Under the pieces are notes generated by a model. The model had not been told where the DNA came from. It searched no databases and worked only from the letters and a program-made list of their open reading frames with translations. This document shows, one piece after another, positions 26,111 to 38,284 of a DNA stretch of 64,000 nucleotides. Position 1 is the first letter of the stretch. Each line of letters opens with the position of its first letter. Both the position numbers and the translations under genes were made by a program. This DNA comes from Ipomoea triloba. Taxonomy: Eukaryota; Streptophyta; Magnoliopsida; Solanales; Convolvulaceae. Location: the NCBI RefSeq assembly GCF_003576645.1, contig NC_044923.1, positions 17,621,150 to 17,685,149 of the forward strand, given 5' to 3'.

Positions 26111-27487
26111 TCTGAATGATTATATTGGATTAATATAATAAATAATTTTTTTATTTATATTTTAATTAGTAACAATTTGTAAGTTATTTTTTAAAATATA
26201 AATATTGGGCATACGTTTTTGCGCATCGCGCACAGAAAAGACTAGTCATATTATATATACTTCGGAAATTATTTTGTTAACGTATGTTGTCAAGGGCTTA
26301 TAACAAGGAGAAAGATAGAATTTGGAATGGCACATTTGTCTACCAATTTAACAGCTTCACACATATAAAGGATATAACAGGAAGTTATTTATACTTAAAA
26401 ATATATAACAATTAATTAGTTAGTTTAAAAGTTTAAGATGATAGGTGGTAAAATTACACCACAATACTCTTATAAGGATTAATCTATTCAAAAATTATAA
26501 AATTTTTTAATCATTGTTATTAAAAATAATAAATTATACCTCGCAATTTCCTATGCCACACATCCCCATTCAAATTACAAAGTTGAAGACATTTTTCCAT
26601 ACCAAAGGCATCTAGAGAAAGGCTTTGATCCATGTCATCCATTGGTTTATTGGTTTCAAGTTCTAAGAATGGCACAAGAATTCAAGAATAAATAGATAGA
26701 TAGTTATATACAACCTTATTATAACAAACAAATCTCACATGAGTTCAAAAGGACGTACACTTATCACAACTTTCAATTTTATTTGGGTAGTTAGGACATT
26801 AGTTTACTATGAACGCGAATAGACCTAACACCGAAAGGAAAAAACACGAAGCAAAATTCCCGGTCAAGGCAAATTAACTTTTAAAATCTTGACCATATGT
26901 TCATAATACTAAGTTTGAAATTGTTGGACTCGCATGGACAACTGTACTCAATTGGTCACAGAGTAAAGTTTGGCATATGATTATTTTGTGCACTTTTCAA
27001 TCTAATATCGTCACAAGTAATACTTTCAATGTAAGTATTTACCTCACGTAGGCATATAAAATGAGGTAAGCATTTAATTGAATTAACCTCCCGTCATGCT
27101 TTTCGGTTGATGATCTTTGAGCAGTCACTTGTTCTACGACAATATGTGTTTGCTATATAATCAACATAAACAGAATAGTAGTAAATTATGATATTTTTTC
27201 ACTTTCCCTCAATGCTCTAAATGACATATGAGTCGTTAAAAGAGTAGTGAGAGGACTTAGGAATCCCTTATACTCTCATCCCATCAAGATAATTTTTTTT
27301 GAGTACCATCAAGATAATTAAATATTCATAAGTTGACCAAACTTATTAATTTATAAAAGGATTAGCCAAAATATGTTTGCACCAGAATAAATGACTTATT
27401 ATTATTATTATTATAAAGGGAAAAACATTACATTATCCAACTTGGTGCAAACACCAAACTCAAAGCATAGAAAAACTCCAACCACGG

Positions 27488-27640
27488 CCCAGGACGGCCT
27501 TGTGGTTCAGTGGCAACAAGTTACTCCCTCATATGAGAGGTTGTGGGATCTCGTCTTAGTGGAGGCGATATTGACTATTTGTGCTTCAATAGGTTGATAA
27601 AGTAGTTATGAACAGATACTACATTGTAATCACTTAATTA
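27488..27640 (+). mobile_element. SINE-family insertion in copy B
   Basis: The sequence 'ggccttgtggttcagtggca' gives an A-box-like start, followed by 'ctccctcatatgagaggttg' and the family tail 'aataggttgataaagtag' and 'gaacagatactacattgta'. Copy A has different sequence between 'gaaaaactccaaccac' and 'cacttaattaggtaac'. No clean target duplication was found. Confidence 0.5.
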
Positions 27641-28113
27641 GGTAACAAAGCTTAAAGAAGCAAAACAATTTCATTAAAACTGAATGTATATATACAAATT
27701 TACAAAGAGAGTGAAAGTTCAATCTTTTTAATAAGATCCTTGAATTTAAATGGAGGCATGCCTTTAGTCAAAGGATATGCTAACATCAGCTCAGTGCCCA
27801 ATGACTACTATTTTATATATCTTACCAAATTAGTTATAGTTATTAACAATCAACTCTAATAACATGTCTTTTTTTACTTGGTTGATAACCAAAATAAGCT
27901 CTTCGACTATTTCCCTTGTTAATAAACAATCTCAAACAAGCTCTTAAGATTTAATTTATTAACAATATTGAGAATCATAAAAACTACCAATTCTAACTAA
28001 CAGAATCGCAACCTCCAACTCGGTTCATTGAATTGAATAATTTAGATTGACACATGCGTATGGTATAATAACAACAACAACTCAGTAGAGGACTAGCAAT
28101 CCAAAATTATTAA

Positions 28114-28454
28114 GGATCCGTTTAGAAAGCAGGAAAATGACTTTCGAAAAATGTTTTCTAGAAAATGAGGGGAAAATATTTTCCTTTCCAGTGTTTGGTT
28201 GAGTTATGGAAAACTGTCTTGATGTGTTTCGTTCATTTTGACCAAGAACATGCGAAACGGCCATTTTGTCCATTCCGGAAAATGACTTACGGAAAAAAAT
28301 TTCGTAAATCATTTTTCAGAAAAATGAACTGATATGATTTTCCTTGATCAATGAAAAATATTTTCCGTTGACCGCATCTTTCCGGACGTTGCCAAACACC
28401 GAAAACTCGAAAAACATTTTCTAGAAGTCATTTTTTGGGTTACCAAACACACCG
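28114..28454. mobile_element. Tourist-like MITE with TAA target duplication
   Basis: It runs from 'ggatccgtttagaaagcagg' to 'gttaccaaacacaccg' and is flanked by TAA on both sides (28111-28113 and 28455-28457). The ends are imperfect inverted repeats continuing into 'gaaaatgac' and 'gtcatttt'. It resembles the elements at 1-427 and 7535-7975. Confidence 0.65.
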
Positions 28455-29227
28455 TAAATGAATTAAATCTATTAAATGAGAGTAATTACTTAATCATTAA
28501 GACGAATTATTTATTGAACTATTACATTAGTGCAAAATATAAATAAGCTAAGTGCAAAACAAAATACAATGTTAAATAAAAATAATGCTAATTTATTATA
28601 ATAATATACTTAAATTAAATATATAAATAGTGTTTATCAATACTCCCCTTTTTGCCATACAATTTCAAAGGATGATTCTTGCAATATACAGTTCATTGGG
28701 GATTTTTTTGAGGGTTAATTTTGTTATCTCAACATATTCTTTTGATGCTTCATACTCCACAATATGATGCAGAGTTTTAGTGAACAACAACATCTCATGG
28801 TTTTCAAATTGGTTCTGATGGAGCACCTTGGTCCTTATGTTCTTCATCGACTTCTATATTATCAGGCTATTGTTAAAAAAATACTTTGTAATACAACAAA
28901 AAATACAGAAAAAAGGGAGGGAATAAAAACTGGATCATATGATATCTTTAGGTTTGTAATCACTTTCTTACAAGCATTTAATTTCTCTTACTAACCAAAA
29001 GGAAATATTCAATTAAATTTTATGAGATACAAGAAGATATACAAAATTCTCAAGTTAATATACCAAGAATGTGCTTTTAAGTTGTATAACTAGAGAATTC
29101 TATCTAAAGATATATTTTCAAGTGTTTACTGCATTTAACACTGGAAAATATGGTACTTATGATGTTAACCCTTCTTCTATCAGACTTCTTTCTCATATTT
29201 TCCATCTCTAACGCTTATCATTGTCCG
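28455..29227. other. Intergenic, no feature seen
   Basis: AT-rich sequence with two short open frames (28665-28847 -, 28764-28994 +) that overlap each other and show no recognisable similarity. Confidence 0.45.
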
Positions 29228-29373
29228 TAGGGATGGCAACGGGGTCCCCGTCCCCCACCCCGGCGGGGAATGAAAAATAGTCCCCATCCCCGTCCCCGCG
29301 GGAAATTAGACGGGGACGGGGAATGGTCAATTCTTAGTCAAAATTTTAAATTAGTGTATTTTTAATTTTAAAA

Positions 29374-29419
<46 letters not shown>

Positions 29420-29552
29420 TTATTTATTATAATTATTCGGGGACGGGGAGGGGTATCCCCGTCCCCGTTCTCAGAAAATTTTTCTCATCCCTATCCCCAT
29501 TGGGGTGAGGATCAGGGATCTCCGTCGGGGACGGGACACATTGCCATCCCTA
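29228..29552. mobile_element. hAT-type MITE with 8-bp target duplication
   Basis: Perfect 12-bp inverted ends 'tagggatggcaa' and 'ttgccatcccta' are flanked by perfect 8-bp copies of 'attgtccg' (29220-29227 and 29553-29560). G-rich and C-rich arms ('acggggacgggg') surround an (AT)n core. Related GC-rich arms are seen at 31021-31715 and 32745-32800. Confidence 0.85.
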
Positions 29553-29560
29553 ATTGTCCG

Positions 29561-30599
29561 ACTCATCTCAATCCTTCTTCAAGAATGGACGTATTACATG
29601 TATATATCTAAACTAAACTCTTAGGATGAGTTACATGGAAATCAAATTATATGTCTAACAATGATAATCATTAAATTGTGTTTATTGCATTTGAAAATTT
29701 TAAAATATGAGAAAAATTGTATTGTATTGTTTTTTTCCTTCTTATTTTTAGATTCATTTATTACAATAAAAATTTCACCTTATTACATTTTTACCATCCA
29801 CTAATATTTTGATAATTGACTAATCAATCTAATTACATCAATTTAAGAAGTTAATATGTCTAATTGAAACTTTTAATCATTCAAAAAATTAATTACTATT
29901 TCACCTCGTAATGTGATTATTTATTTAATTTGACATTGTTTCTTATTAAAAAGGAAAAAAAAAAAAAACTTGCAAGTTGCAAGTATGAATATAAAAATAA
30001 ATAAGTGGGACTTTTTGTGGATATATAATGGGGAACAACCATGCAAGAACATGTAAAAATGGATGCAAGTACCAAAGTCCCAACTTGTCACATGCTCATG
30101 CCCAACATGTCAACCCTTTAATCTCTACGACCAAGGCACATGATTACAGGCCAATGAATCCATCCACAAATCCAAAATTCCAGAATACGAATTATTGTTT
30201 ATTAAATTGAGAAAGTTTATTTTTATTTATTTTTCTAAAAAGTATAAAAATTAGAAAGAAGAAAATATATAATGTCTTAATTTGTATATTTTAAAAATAG
30301 AAAGTTAAAAAGAAAAAAAAATAGAGAATTAAAGTAAATGTAGAATTGTTCAAAAGAAAAATATTAATTGTACTTCTAAAAGTATATATTTTGATTATAT
30401 AGATTACATTGACTCTGTAAAAAGGGAAAAAGATTACTACATTTTAAAAGTAATGATAAATTAACACATCGTAAAATAAGAAATTAAATACAAATGTGTA
30501 TTAAAACTCTTCGCGGGATTATTTTGACATTAAATAATTTATTAAAAATGAGCAAAAAATAACACATTTTGAAAGTAAAAAGTAGCCGTGGCGACACAA
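29561..30599. other. AT-rich intergenic, no feature seen
   Basis: Low-complexity AT-rich DNA with scattered A-runs. No gene or transposon end was identified. Confidence 0.45.
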
Positions 30600-31020
30600 G
30601 ATTAAGGCATAAGGGCACGATGCAAGTTGAAGGACTAAAAAAGAGCAAATGAGAAGCCAGAGGACATTCACAGCCGTGAGTGGCATCGTGAGCTAACTTG
30701 GCAACTCTCTGATGAACCCCAAACTTATGTTGATATTCACACCTGTGAGTATCAACGTGAGGCGAGGAACTATAGAGCTGGTTTTGGTCCTCATAATAGA
30801 CCTGATGCACATGAGGTCCATCGTGAACTTGTTACGTGCTAGACCAGCTCACGGATGTTTGAACTCACATTGATGCTCACATCCGTGAACATAAGCGTTT
30901 GTGACCTTAAACATCCTCAAGTTAGGCTTAGAGCTCACAATGGACCTGATGAGTGTGAGGTCCATATTGAGGTTTGGGGAACCGCACCCAAAGCTCACGT
31001 GCTTGAGGTCGATCGTGAGT
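30600..31020. repeat. Region of reiterated 'gtgag'/'ctcac' motifs
   Basis: Short phrases such as 'gatgctcacatccgtgaac', 'cctgatgagtgtgaggtcc' and 'ggtccatcgtgaac' recur in both orientations with irregular spacing. Short minus-strand frames cross it but none resembles a protein. Its style matches the reiterated-interior elements elsewhere in the window. Confidence 0.4.
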
Positions 31021-31327
31021 AGGGATGTAAATTTAGCCCAACTCATAATGATAGTCATTCCACCCCTGATGGAGTGATGGAGAGGGGATGAGGAATTTTT
31101 TCGGGAAATAGGGACAGAGGGATGGGAATAGGGATAGAGGGAGTAGGGTTATATCCCTTGCTCCAACCTGACTTTAAACTAGGGATATCAATTGTACCCG
31201 TACTCGACGGGAACCCGATTCTCCGTCTCCGTAGGGGACAAAAATAGGAATCAGTAATAAGGATGGGGGCAATTTTAAATTTCCCGCCAGGGATGGTGAG
31301 TACTCTCCCCGCCTCGCCCCGTCCCCG

Positions 31328-31383
<56 letters not shown>

Positions 31384-31715
31384 CCACACAACACAAACAT
31401 ATGCATTCTTCTCATTGTATGTCATGCTTATGAAATGTATATTTAGGTAACATGTTTAATTGTAAAATATTGAATTCTACTTTAAATTGGAGATGAATAT
31501 ATATGCAATGCTTTATTTATTTAAATATTTTTAATGCTTAATTCTTAAATTTTTTTACAACATATAAACAGGGTGGGGATTTTCCGTCCCCGACTAATCA
31601 CCGTAGAGATGGGGATGGGGGAATTTTTCCCTTTCCCAGCGGGGATGGGGACGGGGACGGGGAATGGGGAAGAAATGACCCCCACCCCCACCCCGCCCCA
31701 TTGACATCCCTACCT
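31021..31715. mobile_element. Composite of GC-rich hAT-type MITEs
   Basis: The outer ends 'tagggatgtaaat' (31021) and 'attgacatcccta' (to about 31713) are inverted repeats like those at 29228-29552. A second start 'tagggatatcaattg' lies at about 31182, so two elements seem nested or fused. C-rich and G-rich arms flank a (TA)n(TG)n core at about 31327-31382. I found no clean 8-bp duplication. Confidence 0.5.
31327..31382. repeat. (TA)n(TG)n compound microsatellite
   Basis: Alternating TA then TG dinucleotides in the core of a GC-rich MITE. Confidence 0.9.
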
Positions 31716-31747
31716 CAAACCCCTTAAATATATATTATATATTATTA

Positions 31748-32342
31748 GAGCAAATACCAATTTTGGTCCCACGACTATTAGCAAAATGACAATTTTGGTC
31801 CACATGTTTAATTTCTACCAATTTTAGTCTCACGATTATTATTTTAGTACCAATTTTCATCTACGACTATTGTTTTAGTGCCAAAATTCATCACGTCGGT
31901 CACCCATCCTTTAAAACGTGCAAAAATCTAAAATTGTTAATGGTATTTTCGTCATTTTCAACTTAATATCCCAATTTGAGCATAAATAAATGGATTTAAG
32001 TCCTAAGATCAATCAAAATTCACAGTTTTTTCCTTCATTTTACCTTAATTTGAGTAGAAAAACTGTGAATTGTGATCGATCTTAGCGCTTAAATCTCTTT
32101 ATTCATGCTCAAATTGGGATATTGAGTTGAAAATGACAAAAATACCTTTAAAATTTTTAGATTTCGACATGTTTTAAACAGATGGGTGACTCGCGCGATG
32201 AATTTTGACACTAAAACAATAGTCGTGGGACCAAAATTGGTACTAAAACAATAGTCGTGGGACCAAAATTGGTAGAAATTAAACATGTGGACCAAAATTG
32301 TCATTTTGCTAATAGTCGTGGGACCAAAATTGGTATTTGCTC
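31748..32342. mobile_element. MULE-type MITE with 10-bp target duplication
   Basis: The ends 'gagcaaataccaattttgg' and 'aaaattggtatttgctc' start inverted repeats that include 'tcccacgactatta' and its complement. Perfect 10-bp 'tatattatta' copies flank it (31738-31747 and 32343-32352). Inside, phrases like 'aatagtcgtgggaccaaaat' repeat three times at the right side. No coding capacity. Confidence 0.8.
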
Positions 32343-32352
32343 TATATTATTA

Positions 32353-34029
32353 TATGTAGTATACTAATATTTATATGTACTTTATCTCCAAAAAAAAATC
32401 TATATGTACTAATATTTAATTTGAACTTTTGGTTCCTTGTGTGTGTGTGTAAAGTTTTTATGTATGAATATTTGGTATTTTGGTTAAGACTTAATATTTG
32501 TACTAATTTAAATCTATATGTTTTAATATTTAATTTTTATGTACTAATTTAAATCTTTAAGTATTGTTTAATGTTTTAAATATTTTGTACTAGTTGTATT
32601 TTGAGATGATTGGATGTTTGGTTAATTGGATATTTAATTAAATATATAAATTAATTGTATAATTTAAATAAAATATTATTTTATAGTGTACTAAAAATTG
32701 AGAAGTTTATAACTAAAAAAAATTGTTGCGGGATATTCCTAAAAAATCTCGACGGGGTCGGGGAGCGGGGGTGAATTCGGGGGCGGGGTATAAATATCTC
32801 TAGGCGATTATTTTCATATCACTATCCATTCTTCCACACTATCTCCAAGATTTCCTTGGAGAGAAACTACTGAAACAACATTTATCCTTGTAATTGATCT
32901 ACATTTGATGAAGATTTGAAGTGATTTTCAACTTGTACGTATATATAATTCCAGTTTATTTTCAAATTCAATATTGTATCTCAATTTCTCACTTGATCAA
33001 AGCTAAGTATTTTTTACTTTACATTTTCTTCAACTCAATTGGGATTGCAATGACTTCCATTTCAATTTGCGTTTGTTTTCAATTCAAAATATGAATAGCT
33101 AGATTCACTTAGGGACTTGGATTGAGTTCTCTTGTTATGAATTTTGAATGGATAAATTGCAATTGGGGACGATATGATGCATTACCTAGGACTCTAATTG
33201 AGTTAATTAGTGCTTTTTATGGACTTTTGTATAATTAGGGACAAATTATATAAGAGGATCATGGAGTCTTGTTGGTATGAGAAAATGACAACAGTGTAGC
33301 CACACTACTCAAATCTTGCTTGATGAAATGCACCGAATTGGATTGCCATAAGAATGAGATCTAATGTTAAGTGGTAGTCTAATTACAATGAGAATGACTT
33401 TGGCATTTAATAACATCTTCCTTGATCAATGTTAATTCACATGATCTCTATCCTTGAAAACCTCTATTGCATCCACGCATGAGTGGCTTGATCCAAGCCC
33501 CTACTTTTACTTATCGTTTGTTAATTGCCTTGTTATTTTGCAGTATACTTAGTTATTCTTGAACTAGCTTTCAAAAACTCGGCACCCTCATGATTAACCA
33601 CTTACTATTTGTTCCCTTTCGGTCTACTCCTCTGAGACGATATCCAATGTAAGGATACCATCTCATGTCCAGAAGTTAAAGATTTGTTCATTATGGCGTG
33701 AATTAAGATAAATACTCGACTCAACTCAAATTGGATGTAAAAAAATAAAATTGAATTACAAATTAAAATTTAAAATTATGTCTACAAGTAGTATCAATGT
33801 GGGGACAATATCTGTAGATGGTCATTTGATTCTTCAATTGAATGTATTGAACACTCCACAAAAGGGCAAGGGCCTCTGAAACTCAAGTGACTTGATCTTC
33901 AAAAAAGAGGTTATATGTTTGTTGTTCATCGAAGGGTCTTCGAACTCAAATGGCTTGATCTTCAATGGACGGTTAGACCAATATGCTTGACATGATCATG
34001 GAGGGATTTTAGAAGTATTTTATTTCAAG
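32353..34029. other. Intergenic, no gene; possible decayed retrotransposon leader
   Basis: The left part is AT-rich and includes a G-rich MITE arm at 32745-32800. From about 32810 to 33720 the base composition is more even and phrases such as 'cctctgagacgatatcc' resemble the untranslated leader of plant Ty3-type elements, but I found no LTR pair, primer-binding site or gag frame. At 33840-33975 the phrase 'actcaa.tg.cttgatcttca' occurs twice. Confidence 0.3.
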
Positions 34030-34445
34030 AACAAGCTTTAAGCCTTCCCGGATGTTTGTAGGATGTTCCCATCATTTCTGGGATGAATGAGAGCTCTTAT
34101 TGATAGTTGTAGGATAAGAAAAATTTTGAGCAACCAGCGGCAGTGTGGGAGCAACCTTTCAAAGTGACGGAGATTCCATGACTTAGACGCTTTCTCTACA
34201 GCTACCTCTTTCGACAATTTGAACCGGCTCCCAGACCCCTTATTATTAACAACGGTTGGGGTGGACAACAATATCAGAAGACGTGAGCACACCACCAAAC
34301 GTCCGAATAACATGAGATTTACTAACGGACGTACCCAGACTAGTATCGGCATTAACAAATGATAGTTTGAGCTCCTTCAAAACACGGACCAACTCCACTA
34401 CACAATCCGAACTATCTCTTGCAAGAGCAACACAACTATAAAAAT
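34030..34445 (-). pseudogene. FAR1-related (MULE-derived) protein C-terminal fragment
   Basis: The minus strand encodes, in pieces, VALARDSSDCVVELVRVL, then GTSVSKSHVIRTFGGVLTS, then, after a frame change and stops, PTVVNNKGSGSRFKLSKE. The last phrase is typical of the region before the C-terminal zinc knuckle of FAR1-RELATED SEQUENCE proteins and MULE transposases. At least one frameshift separates the parts and the zinc knuckle is not readable. The rest of the protein is missing. I infer a relic of an autonomous MULE or of an FRS-like gene. Confidence 0.55.
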
Positions 34446-34559
34446 CATTCTAAACCTATTTCAAACCACCCCTGCTAGTGGCCACACCTACAACAGCATC
34501 ATCATGAACACTAGCACATAGAAATGGGGAAATAAAACACATCCACGCAATCAACATTA

Positions 34560-34930
34560 ATGATAAAACACTGCACATATGCAGTCGGTGTGTGCACTTG
34601 GGTTGAGAACTATATGCACTTGAAAAAAAAAACCGATTAATCGAAAGGAAGGGAAGAAAATGTGGTTGTCGGTGTGTGCACTTCGAAAAACACAACCACT
34701 CAACAATAATGATAAAAGCATTACAAACATACAACAAGTGTGTGCACTTGGGCTGAGAACTATGTGCACTTGAAAACAATTATTAAAAAAAAAAACAAGC
34801 TATCAAAAACTGCTCAGGAATGGGAGAAAATGTGGTTTTCAGTGTGTGCAGTACTGTGCACTTCGGTTGTCAACTATGTGCACGTGAAAACTTTAAAAAA
34901 AAAAAAAATTGACACTGTGCAAAAATGCGA
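34560..34930. repeat. Tandem reiteration of 'gtgtgtgcacttgg' units
   Basis: Units with 'gtgtgtgcacttgg', 'gagaactat.tgcacttgaaa' and 'gaaaatgtggtt' recur about every 140 bases three times (34588, 34739, 34840 areas), separated by A-runs. The apparent short frames here arise from the repeat and are not taken as genes. Confidence 0.5.
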
Positions 34931-35532
34931 AGGACAGAAAAAAAAATATGGTTAAAAAATTACACAACAAATAATTTTACAAACCATACTGGCCTAGAAA
35001 CACTACACAAAATTAGAAAAACCCCAAAAGCTAACGGACACCATAATGTCAGGCACATATGCACACAACAAATTACAGAAATGCACACGGTGACGTCCTA
35101 GAGAAAAACTTACTACCAAACCGAGAGAAACAACACTTAATCATGTTTAAAAAACAACAAAAACATTCCCCAACACAACAAAGCATAGTCAATCAGCATG
35201 AAAAAGAAAAGATTCAAAACTCAGGAAAACATACCTTCATTAACGCAATCCATAGTTTGGTAAGGAGATGAAAATCGGCGTATGAAGAATAAAAACAACG
35301 TGCAACTCCTAGAACAAAAGAAGAAAATGCAATCCTACCAAAATTAAAACACCTAAAATCAAGCAAAATAAATGAATAGAATTCATTACAAAATTAAAAC
35401 ACATGCAAATTTACATAAAAACCCCACTAATTAATAATAACTAAAAAAAGAAAAAGAAAAAAGGAAGGAATAATCTCAGCCATAAAAAATCCAAAGATGA
35501 ACGCTCAAAATTAATTCTTATTTCTCACCTAA
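34931..35532. other. Intergenic, no feature seen
   Basis: A-rich sequence between the reiterated units and the MITE at 35533. No gene recognised. Confidence 0.4.
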
Positions 35533-35832
35533 GGGTGCGTTTGGTTCGCATATGGGAATCGGAATCGGAATGGGTATCAAATACTTGGTAAGGGTAATGA
35601 GTTTGGTGAAAGTATTTAGCATGTTTGGTAGTTGGGTGGAATGTGAATGATTATTAATAGTTGGGAAAGAAAGGAGGAAGGGAAATGAAACCCTTATTTA
35701 ATAAGGGTATGTGTTTTCTCATTAATGGGGTATTCCAAACCCATAGTAGCATTCTTAAAACCTATCAACCAAACACTAACAATCACTTTTATACACATTC
35801 CTTATGCCTAAACCCACCAACCAAACACACCC
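35533..35832. mobile_element. Tourist-like MITE, TAA target duplication
   Basis: The ends 'gggtgcgtttggttc' and 'aaccaaacacaccc' are inverted repeats, flanked by TAA at 35530-35532 and 35833-35835. The length (300 bases) and the TAA site fit PIF/Harbinger Tourist MITEs. The core shares phrases such as 'ggtaatgagtttggtgaaag' with the element at 21644-22423. Confidence 0.8.
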
Positions 35833-36074
35833 TAAATAAGTTGTCTCATATGATTACAAATATATATATATATACACTACAACAAACTGTTTTTTTAGCG
35901 ACATATACTTAGCGGCGGTTATATATAACCGCCTCTAAATAACTATTTTGAGGTGGTTATAAAAACCGTCGCTAATTTAATATGGAAACTTAAATAAATT
36001 AATTGTTAGCGACATTTACATGTGGTGGTTCATCATAACCGCCACTAAATAATTAAAACACTAATAAATCAGTA

Positions 36075-36109
<35 letters not shown>

Positions 36110-36341
36110 GACCACACCCTCCACAAACCACGAATCCATTTTCTCCGTCTTCTCCGACCACGCCCTCCATAGAGCACAACCTCATTTTCTCCGTCTTCTC
36201 CGGCCATGCTCCATTTCCGGTGGCCGCCTCTTCCCTGCAATTTTGCCTCTTCTCTGCGATTTCGCCTCTTCTCTCACCGCTCATCTCTCAGATCTTCTCA
36301 AATCTCACATCGCCGGTGCCCTGGGACTCACCGCTCACGAC

Positions 36342-36567
36342 CTCAACCCTCACTCCCCTCAATGACTCACGGCCTCTCACGACCTCAACCCTCACTCCCC
36401 TCAATGACTCACGGCCTCACGTGACCTCAACCCTCACTCCCCTCAATGACTCACGGCCTCACGTAGACTCAACCCTCACTCCCCTCAATGACTCACGGCC
36501 TCACGTAGACACGGTAAGTCTTCTGCTCAATGACTCACGGCCTCACGTAGACACGGTAAGTCTTCTG
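36342..36567. repeat. 42-bp minisatellite inside the CACTA element
   Basis: Units starting 'ctcaaccctcactcccct' and containing 'caatgactcacggcctcac' begin at 36342, 36384, 36426 and 36468, followed by two partial units that also include 'cggtaagtcttctg'. The period of 42 keeps a reading frame open (36220-36597), giving a Thr/Pro/Arg-rich repeat peptide with no known counterpart. Confidence 0.85.
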
Positions 36568-37020
36568 AAATTCTTATTTTTATTGAATTTGATTTGATCT
36601 ATGTATCTTCCATTCATACGAATCAGTGGATTCTTATTTTTATTGAATCACTCAACCCTACTCACCTTTTGCCCATACTTTATGCACCTTAATTTTGATG
36701 AGAGTTTGTGACAAAGCTAAGAGAGATATAGACATACAATTGACAATTGTTCTTTTGGCTGAAGTCTCCTGTGAAGAAGCACAACATTTTTCCTAAGCTG
36801 ATCAATTTTGAAATATCTAAATCAAGTTTTTTAATCTGAATACATTAATCTATTAGCGGTATGCTTTGCGAGGAAAAGAATTACAATGCTATATGTGGGG
36901 CTATGAGACTAGATACTGACTGTCTAACCAGAGAGTTTTTGTTCCTAATTATAAAAGCTGGTCAAAATTGGAAAAGAAACAAAATTCATTTCTGTAATAT
37001 TTTTGATATTATGCTTGCAG

Positions 37021-37139
37021 GATCTTTCTTTGAGAGGGTTTTGGCTCCAAAAGTGGTTACGTTCAGATAAAGTAAAACAGTTTCATGGCATGATAGATTA
37101 TCTTTTGGGCCTAGTTCGTGATGGGAAATTGACTTATGA
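37021..37139 (+). pseudogene. Mitochondrial 2-enoyl reductase (MECR/ETR-like) exon captured by the CACTA element
   Basis: One 119-base exon with acceptor 'atgcttgcag' and donor 'gtatgc' encodes DLSLRGFWLQKWL, then KQFHGMIDYLLGLVRDG and KLTYE. These match a C-terminal exon of plant mitochondrial trans-2-enoyl-CoA/ACP reductase, as I recall the family. Only this exon is recognised; catalytic and NADPH-binding parts are absent, so it is a fragment. The exon's frame is open. Confidence 0.75.
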
Positions 37140-37922
37140 GTATGCGTTCTTTAACTTACTCTTGTTAATCCTCATACCCTCCTCTTCTATTCTTTTCAAG
37201 TTCCTTTTTCTTGAAATATCTAGATTCTAGTGACTCAAGTAATTGATACACATCAATTGCCAATTTGGCATTTTTGTTCTTATTGTGTGTAGATTATTTG
37301 ACAACAAGTTTAACTTTTTTGGACCATTCAATTATAACTAATCAAGGATGCTTTTGAAGGGAGAAAAATGTGCTTTCTTTGTTGCATTTTAGATATAAAT
37401 GACTGCAATATATTCGATATGTTGGAATGTTAAATTTTTTACTTGAGACTTGAAAATTGCTCTGCAGTTATATGGAGCCTACTGATACTATTACTCATAA
37501 TAATGCTGCAGCACTGCCACATGATTTGAAAATGAAGAGATAGGACAATAAGAATCTTACAGAACTGCTTGAATGTGTTAGCATTTATAAAAAAAAAACA
37601 AATTATATAATTTCTATTTTAAAATGCATGATAAATTTTGGGTAATTATATATAATTGGTTCAAGTTGAATTTGCAAGTCAACTAACATACTTGATTATC
37701 CAAGTTGGCAATCAGGTTACACATGGATGTCTCAGGTTCATATTATGTAGCATACTGAACATGTCTGTCTAAGAGTCTTGGATAGACAAGTCTAATATTG
37801 CTTGCTTAATGCTAGTACTTTGATTCCTAAACCATATTCTTCATTACTTTGATCTATGGGTTGCTTCCTAGCAAATTTCAGTTGGACAGTTAAGATCATA
37901 TTTGTGTTTATAATGTTTTCAG

Positions 37923-37995
37923 GGTTCTTTGCAAGTTTTTTGCACAAGGGGCTGTCTAAAAGGGGAGCACTGTGAGTTCTTGCATGAATTGAGAG
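37923..37995 (+). pseudogene. Makorin CCCH zinc-finger exon captured by the CACTA element
   Basis: After an acceptor 'atgttttcag' the exon reads VLCKFFAQGA, then, with a one-base loss near 37953, CLKGEHCEFLHEL, ending at a 'gtaatg' donor. This is the first CCCH zinc finger of makorin-type E3 ubiquitin ligases; the exon start one base before VLCKFF fits the usual split after a tiny first exon. The frameshift creates a TAA, so it is broken. No RING part is present. Confidence 0.7.
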
Positions 37996-38284
37996 GTAAT
38001 GTCCTATCATAGTATCATTATTGTTGAAGTGATTATGCATGGATAAATCCTGGATTAATTTACCGCGAAATACTTTGAGATATATAGAATGGGTAGATAA
38101 ATTAATTGATTTCGCAATTGAGCATAGATGTGTTGAAGGAAGAATATTATGTCCTTGCGTGAAGAGCATAGATAAGTTTTAAACTAACCAAAGTGTGTAT
38201 ATGTATTGTTTTTATCCTCATTGATTGTGCTCTACACTATGTATGCTAACATATTGTTTGATGTATGTGTGACTGTGTGAGTAG

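Larger units (their letters stand above)
23940..27910. repeat. Tandem segmental duplication, copy B
   Basis: Second copy of the block described at 19590-23935, same orientation and order. It carries its own insertions: the Mutator-like element at 24070-25686 and a SINE near 27488. It lacks the Harbinger-like MITE and the retropseudogene of copy A. Confidence 0.8.

Noticed and set aside
19590..27910. Blocks A and B as the two LTRs of a retrotransposon
   Set aside because: They are adjacent with no internal coding region, no primer-binding site or polypurine tract was seen, and they contain a fragment of a nuclear gene.
31055..31425. Minus-strand frames with His-Thr repeats
   Set aside because: They translate a (TG)n microsatellite within a MITE.
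32810..33720. 5' LTR and leader of a Ty3-type retrotransposon
   Set aside because: Only stylistic resemblance; no LTR pair, tRNA primer site or gag/pol frame could be found.
34456..34955. Several overlapping short frames with repeated peptides
   Set aside because: They arise from a tandem DNA repeat with A-runs; no protein family fits.
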